Assembly (NCBI GenBank): GCA_013423385.1
Contig: BLZA01000023.1
Coordinates: 561,782 to 625,781, forward strand
Length of the DNA stretch: 64,000 nucleotides
Direction: 5' to 3'
Source: Naganishia liquefaciens
Taxonomy: Eukaryota > Basidiomycota > Tremellomycetes > Filobasidiales > Filobasidiaceae
Shown here: positions 60,161-64,000 of the stretch, piece by piece
How the letters are laid out: each line of letters begins with the position of its first letter
Position numbering within the stretch: position 1 is the stretch's first letter
Notes under the pieces: generated by a model
What the model saw: the letters and a program-made list of their open reading frames with translations, nothing else
What the model was told of the DNA's origin: nothing
The model's database searches: none
Made by a program: the position numbers and the translations under genes

Positions 60161-61807
60161 TCACAGCTTCCAAACGCCCTTCTTCCCTTCGCCATTCCGC
60201 TCTGGTGCGCGATTCGCCCCGACCTCGGACCCGAAACACATGCTCTCCTCGTCGGGCTCGGCATATGACGCCTGCAAAGGCGTGACCGAGATGTACCCAT
60301 GATGCAGTGCCCATCTGCATATACGCAGAGTCGATCAGCACGCGCGCGCAACGGAGATCAGCAAGGGAGGCTCACGAATCAGTGCCCTCGAGCAGCGTTT
60401 CCTCTTCTGGGAGAATCAACGGCTTCATGTCCGGCGCGAAATGAAAGACGAGGCGTCCGTCTTCCTCTTGCTGCTCATCGTTCGATGACATCCCTTGATC
60501 GCCACCTTGCGCCACGGGCTGCTGTACCGCCGGACCCGCGCTTGCCGGCTTCGTCGAATCGGGCGAATCCTTTTGAGGCGCATTGGTGCCCGTCGTTTGG
60601 GATGTCGGCGGGGCGTGCTGTGCGGCGCCCTCCGTTGAGGGTTTCTTGGCTGCGACGGAGCCCGTGTGCCATGTATCGCCTAACGAGTCTCTAGAAAGCG
60701 ACAAAGCACCCGGCGCATCAGTATAGGCCGCGGAAGAAAGAAGGGCAAGGGCCCGCCACGTACGGCCGTTTCGGCTTGAACAGCTGCCCGTATCCGTTTC
60801 GCGCGATCCGCGTCCACACGACTTTGCGGTTCTCCCTCTCCAAGAAGCGCTCCACGAGCAGCAGATTGACGGCATAAAGCTGCACGCGGCCGCGCATCCT
60901 CGATCCATCCAGAGACCGCTGCTGGCTCTGATCCACGCCCCAATCAGCCCACAGCCGCTCGACGACGGTGACGGCGGCTTCATTGGCCAAGGTAATAGCG
61001 TTGGCGGGGACGGGCCGTTGGACGACGCCGTAGGAGAGGGCGATGGAGGGGTAGGAGCTGAATGAGGAGCCGAGGGTGGCGCCAATGGTTCCGCTCGAGA
61101 TGGCGAATGCCGAAGATGAGTTGCGTCCGTCTGACTTGGAGGTTAGTGATGGATGGTCGAACGCAAAGACGACCGGAGACGCACGGTTGGGTCCACTGAT
61201 GACGAGGTCAATCTCGTCGGGATATAGGTTGTGCAGTGCAATGTTGGCGCATGTGGCCGGAGTCTACAAGAGAAGCTCGACATTGTGAGATTGGGAAGCC
61301 TGTGAGCGGGAAACGGCGAGGAGCTTACACCGCTCAAGAGAACCCATTCCATCGTCTCGCCTTCCTTGAGCGGACGGGACGTGGTCGTGATTTCGCCTTC
61401 CAGTCCGTCTGGCTCTGCTAGGGGCGTCAACATACTCGACTTGAAACCATATCATGATGCGACACACCTCGCGGATAAAAGTACTTTCCCTCGATCACAT
61501 CACTGATGGCATACGCCGATCCCACCCTTGTGCACATTGTCATTTCAGCCGAAGGATTCCGCACTCGCCGAGAGAACCACTCACCAGCTCTTTTGACAAT
61601 CCGGAACGACCACCCTGACATCCCATCCGAGTGTCGACTTGAGTGCTTTTGCAAAGGAATAGATGTTGGGCGACGACGGCGACGGCGGTCCGTCGTCGTT
61701 CTACGCGGACCGCGCATCGGATGATTTCAGCATCGCACGCCACAAGGGGGGAAAAAGGAGAGGCTTACGGTGAGGAGTACGACGGGTGCTTTGCTGCCAA
61801 ATGACAT
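60161..61807 (-). CDS. SurE-like 5'/3'-nucleotidase (acid phosphatase fold)
   Basis: The start at 61807 gives MSFGSKAPVVLLT, joined by an intron to NDDGPPSPSSPNIYSFAKAL, KSTLGWDVRVVVPDCQKSW and AYAISDVIEGKYFYP. NDDG is the SurE metal-binding signature. Later exons show LYPDEIDLVISGPNVGRNAS, TIGATLGSSFSSYPSIALSY, and ANEAAVTVVERLWADWGVD. A Ser/Pro/Gln-rich insert of about 65 residues (near 60.45-60.68 kb) interrupts the domain before GRLVFHFAPDMKPL. The gene closes with WALHHGYISVTPLQASYAEP after one more intron. SurE enzymes remove phosphate from nucleoside monophosphates. All core motifs are present. The insert is larger than usual and likely a surface loop. Confidence 0.85.
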
Positions 61808-62068
61808 GGTGCGCGATGGTTGGCCCCGGTCCTTCTGAGAGAGTCACGACAGCGAGACCGGCTACTGTTTGCTGCTGCTGCTGCTGCTATCCATGGCCAT
61901 GACTGACGCAAGCAGCCCCGTGCGGATGCAGATGCACGCGCTCAGTCGCATTCAGCCGCCCAGCTAAACGGGCGATCGAAGGGGCCGGCCATGGTTCATT
62001 TCAGGAATATCACCCACTCTACCCGGTCTCTCCGCCGTGCAGACTCGCCCGCTGCACCGCACACCACC
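61808..62068. promoter_or_regulatory. Divergent promoter SurE / BUD13, with a (GCT)6 repeat
   Basis: The two starts face away 261 bases apart. Within it lies a perfect six-unit GCT repeat (61871-61888), a likely length-variable tract. A second in-frame ATG for BUD13 at 61991 is inside this region. Confidence 0.5.
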
Positions 62069-63336
62069 ATGTCGGACAAGCAAGCCTATCTCGCCGCTCG
62101 GTACATGAGCGGCCCCAAAGCCGATGCCATCCTTTCGCGCACCGACTCGGCGACAACGCACAAGAAGAAGAAACGCAAGCTCGACAAGGCACCGCAGCGG
62201 CAAGTCGTCGGGGGGATTGGGATCGTGGATGAGGATGCGTTTGCAGGTTCGGCGGTCGGTGGGATGGAAGAGGAAGAGGTGGATGCGCCTGGTACGGCCC
62301 TCCCCTAGCACAGGACGCCCCCCTTCTCTCCGTGTGTGCTGACATTTTACCTCGCAAAGTCGTCGCGGACGACCTGAAATCATTCCAGCGTGCAAAGCAA
62401 TCAGGATGGCAGAAACAACCACGGCAGGGCGAAACCCTACCCACAGCACCTTCACCTTTGGAGAACAACGAGCAGACCGACCGCACCGAGACGCAAGCCG
62501 CCGTGGCCCCGCCGCCCGTGACCAAGAAACGCGGCGGCCTCCTCACGGCCGAAGACCTGCGCGAAGAAGCCGCCGCGCTCGCCGCCCGTCGTGCAGCCGA
62601 AGAAGCCGAACGCGCCCGCGCCCAAGCCGCAGCCGCCGCCGAGGCTTCGTCATCGACGCCCGTCGATCCGCGGCAGACCATCTACCGTGACAAGTCGGGA
62701 GCGATCATCGATGTGGCGGCGGCGGAACGGGCGGAGCGGCAGGCGCGGGAGGAAGAGGTGCGGCGAGAGGCGGAGAAGCGCGAGTGGGGCAAGGGACTGG
62801 TGCAGCGGGAGGCGAGGGAGCGGAGGATGCGGACGGAGCAGAGTATGGGCAAGAAGGATGTGGCGAGGTGCGTCGATTGGGGGAGTCTTTTCGTGTTGGT
62901 ATTCTCGCTGACTGTCTTCTCCTCATCGTCGTGGCTAGATACGCCAACGACAAGGAAATGAATGACGAGCTTCGAGCCGTAGAGAGAGCCGATGATCCAG
63001 CCGCGGCGTTCCTGACTGTACGTGCGCGACTCTGCATCATCCAAATCCCGATATTGAATCACTCGATCACGTCTGTAGAAACGCAAATCCAAGGGTCCAC
63101 AGAGACCAAAGTACACGGGCCCGCCCGCACCGCCGAACCGATTCAACATCTTGCCAGGATACCGCTGGGATGGTGTCGGTGAGTTGCAAGACTGTTCCCC
63201 TGCCCCCTCGCTCCTGATCTGATTCCGCTGCCGCGCAGATCGTTCGACAGGATTCGAAGCAAAGTTGTTCCAAACGATGAACAACCGTAGACGGAGACAG
63301 GTGGAAGCCAACGCATGGAGTATGGAAGACATGTAG
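62069..63336 (+). CDS. BUD13: Pre-mRNA splicing factor Bud13/Cwc26 (RES complex)
   Basis: The ATG at 62069 gives the family start [21 protein letters not shown] Lys-rich stretch ([13 protein letters not shown]) follows, then a long Ala/Glu/Arg helical middle ([20 protein letters not shown]). The conserved block is [17 protein letters not shown] and the helix up to [14 protein letters not shown]. The last exons contain [40 protein letters not shown] and an Arg-rich end. The '[20 protein letters not shown]' motif is diagnostic. Bud13 with Snu17 and Pml1 forms the RES complex that binds the activated spliceosome and affects pre-mRNA retention. It is a second spliceosome gene in this window, 4 kb from HSH155. 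Confidence 0.94.
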
Positions 63337-63504
63337 CGCACGTCGAGCCTTTGCAAGAGCCATTGTATCATTATTTATACGTTGTATATTGCCATGCACG
63401 CCCATATCTTTGGGCAAGGGGGGGGGCAGAACTTGTCTGTTCTGTTGCGTCTCTTTTACACGCCCTTTACATTCAAATACATCTGTCGTCGAGCCCCGGG
63501 CCTT

Positions 63505-64000
63505 TCACGGCGAATTCTTGGCCCAGATCGCCTTTTCCAGCTCGTCTACCGTCATGGCATCGAGCTGCACACCCTGCGCGCTCGCGAGCAGGATCATGTC
63601 CGTTAATAAATCCTCCTGCCCCGCCAGCAAACCCGGCTGGACACAGTGTCGCGTATCGTTCCATCCATTCAAGCCGCGCACGCTTGCGTTGGCTCCAAAC
63701 GTAAGGGCCGGTCCGTCATCCACCAGCCCATCCGATGCTCCGTTGAGCGCACCCAGGACGGCCGTCAACCGACGGAGTAGGATGGTCGACGTCGGGTGCG
63801 GTTTCAGCGTCATGAGTCGTCGTGTGGCGAGCTTCAAGACGGACAGGGCGTCGGTTGTGTCTCGTATCTCTGTGCGAACCGCCAGCGGCGAAAGCCACGC
63901 GAGACTGTACAGGCAGAATACGACGCGCAAGAGGAGCTCGCTCGCTGCCGGATAGACCAGGTTGATGCTCGAGCCGTCCTTGACGGATAACGGCAGATAC
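63505..64000 (-). CDS. 3' part of an unrecognised gene, cut by the window edge
   Basis: From the right edge, a minus-strand frame is open for 165 codons to a stop at 63505: YLPLSVKDGSSINLVYPAAS, ELLLRVVFCLYSLAWLSPLA, VRTEIRDTTDALSVLKLATR, LMTLKPHPTSTILLRRLTAV, ending TVDELEKAIWAKNSP. It is helical and evenly mixed, with no signal or membrane segment. I cannot name a family. The C-terminal part of a fungal-specific regulator or a helical-repeat scaffold would fit equally well. It lies tail to tail with BUD13, 168 bases away. It is very probably a true coding end because composition and length exceed nearby chance frames. Confidence 0.55.
   Translation of the reverse strand, partial: YLPLSVKDGSSINLVYPAASELLLRVVFCLYSLAWLSPLAVRTEIRDTTDALSVLKLATRRLMTLKPHPTSTILLRRLTAVLGALNGASDGLVDDGPALTFGANASVRGLNGWNDTRHCVQPGLLAGQEDLLTDMILLASAQGVQLDAMTVDELEKAIWAKNSP

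Noticed and set aside
61871-61888. GCT repeat as part of a poly-amino-acid coding tract
   Set aside because: It lies upstream of both SurE and BUD13 starts, so it is non-coding promoter or leader sequence.
1-64000. Mobile elements, LTRs, CRISPR arrays, prophage or bacterial operons
   Set aside because: No transposase, reverse transcriptase, terminal repeats or spaced direct repeats were seen, and the gene structure is plainly eukaryotic.

Overview
This window is fungal nuclear DNA from an intron-rich basidiomycete, most likely a tremellomycete-type yeast. The evidence is the many 50-70 nt GT-AG introns, tightly packed genes on both strands, several micro-exons, a DUF7598-type membrane protein and a long XMAP215 rather than the short ascomycete Stu2. 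The species is not identifiable from the sequence alone. I see no transposon, retroelement, CRISPR array or prophage. Gene models were built by eye from splice sites and reading frame, so gene ends are firmer than internal exon borders.

Left third (1-26 kb): the 5' end of a DUF255/SPATA20-like gene (left edge, minus); a very long TOG-domain microtubule polymerase; a small cupin with an 8-nt micro-exon; an intron-containing tRNA-Ser(GCU); an Rco1-type double-PHD protein; Cog1 and a SET-domain methyltransferase sharing a divergent promoter; a 2H phosphoesterase; a membrane-anchored M24 peptidase; and the succinyl-CoA ligase alpha subunit.

Middle third (26-48 kb): a mitochondrial NDUFA9-like SDR protein; a broken copy of a His-rich gene; a monoacylglycerol-lipase-like hydrolase cut into micro-exons; the PP2A activator PTPA/RRD; a BRO1 protein resembling PalC; the response regulator Skn7; a Med19-like protein with a TPGY/TPSY tail; ZPR1; a DUF7598 membrane protein; and Ilv6.

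Right third (48-64 kb): the intact His-rich stress-type gene; a second, larger protein sharing its VQPI motif; acyl-CoA binding protein; SF3B1/Hsh155; an unknown 262-residue protein; SurE; Bud13; and the 3' end of an unknown gene at the right edge.

Most genes are conserved housekeeping functions: splicing (Hsh155, Bud13), Golgi tethering (Cog1), transcription (Rco1, Skn7, Med19-like), mitochondrial metabolism (Lsc1, Ilv6, SDR) and pH or stress signalling (PalC-like, Skn7, RRD). They are not an operon. The least explained material is the His-rich/VQPI family (one intact gene, one larger relative, one relic, with CRE-like sites near the two intact genes), the micro-exon genes, and the Spt5-like TPxY tail on the Med19-like protein.
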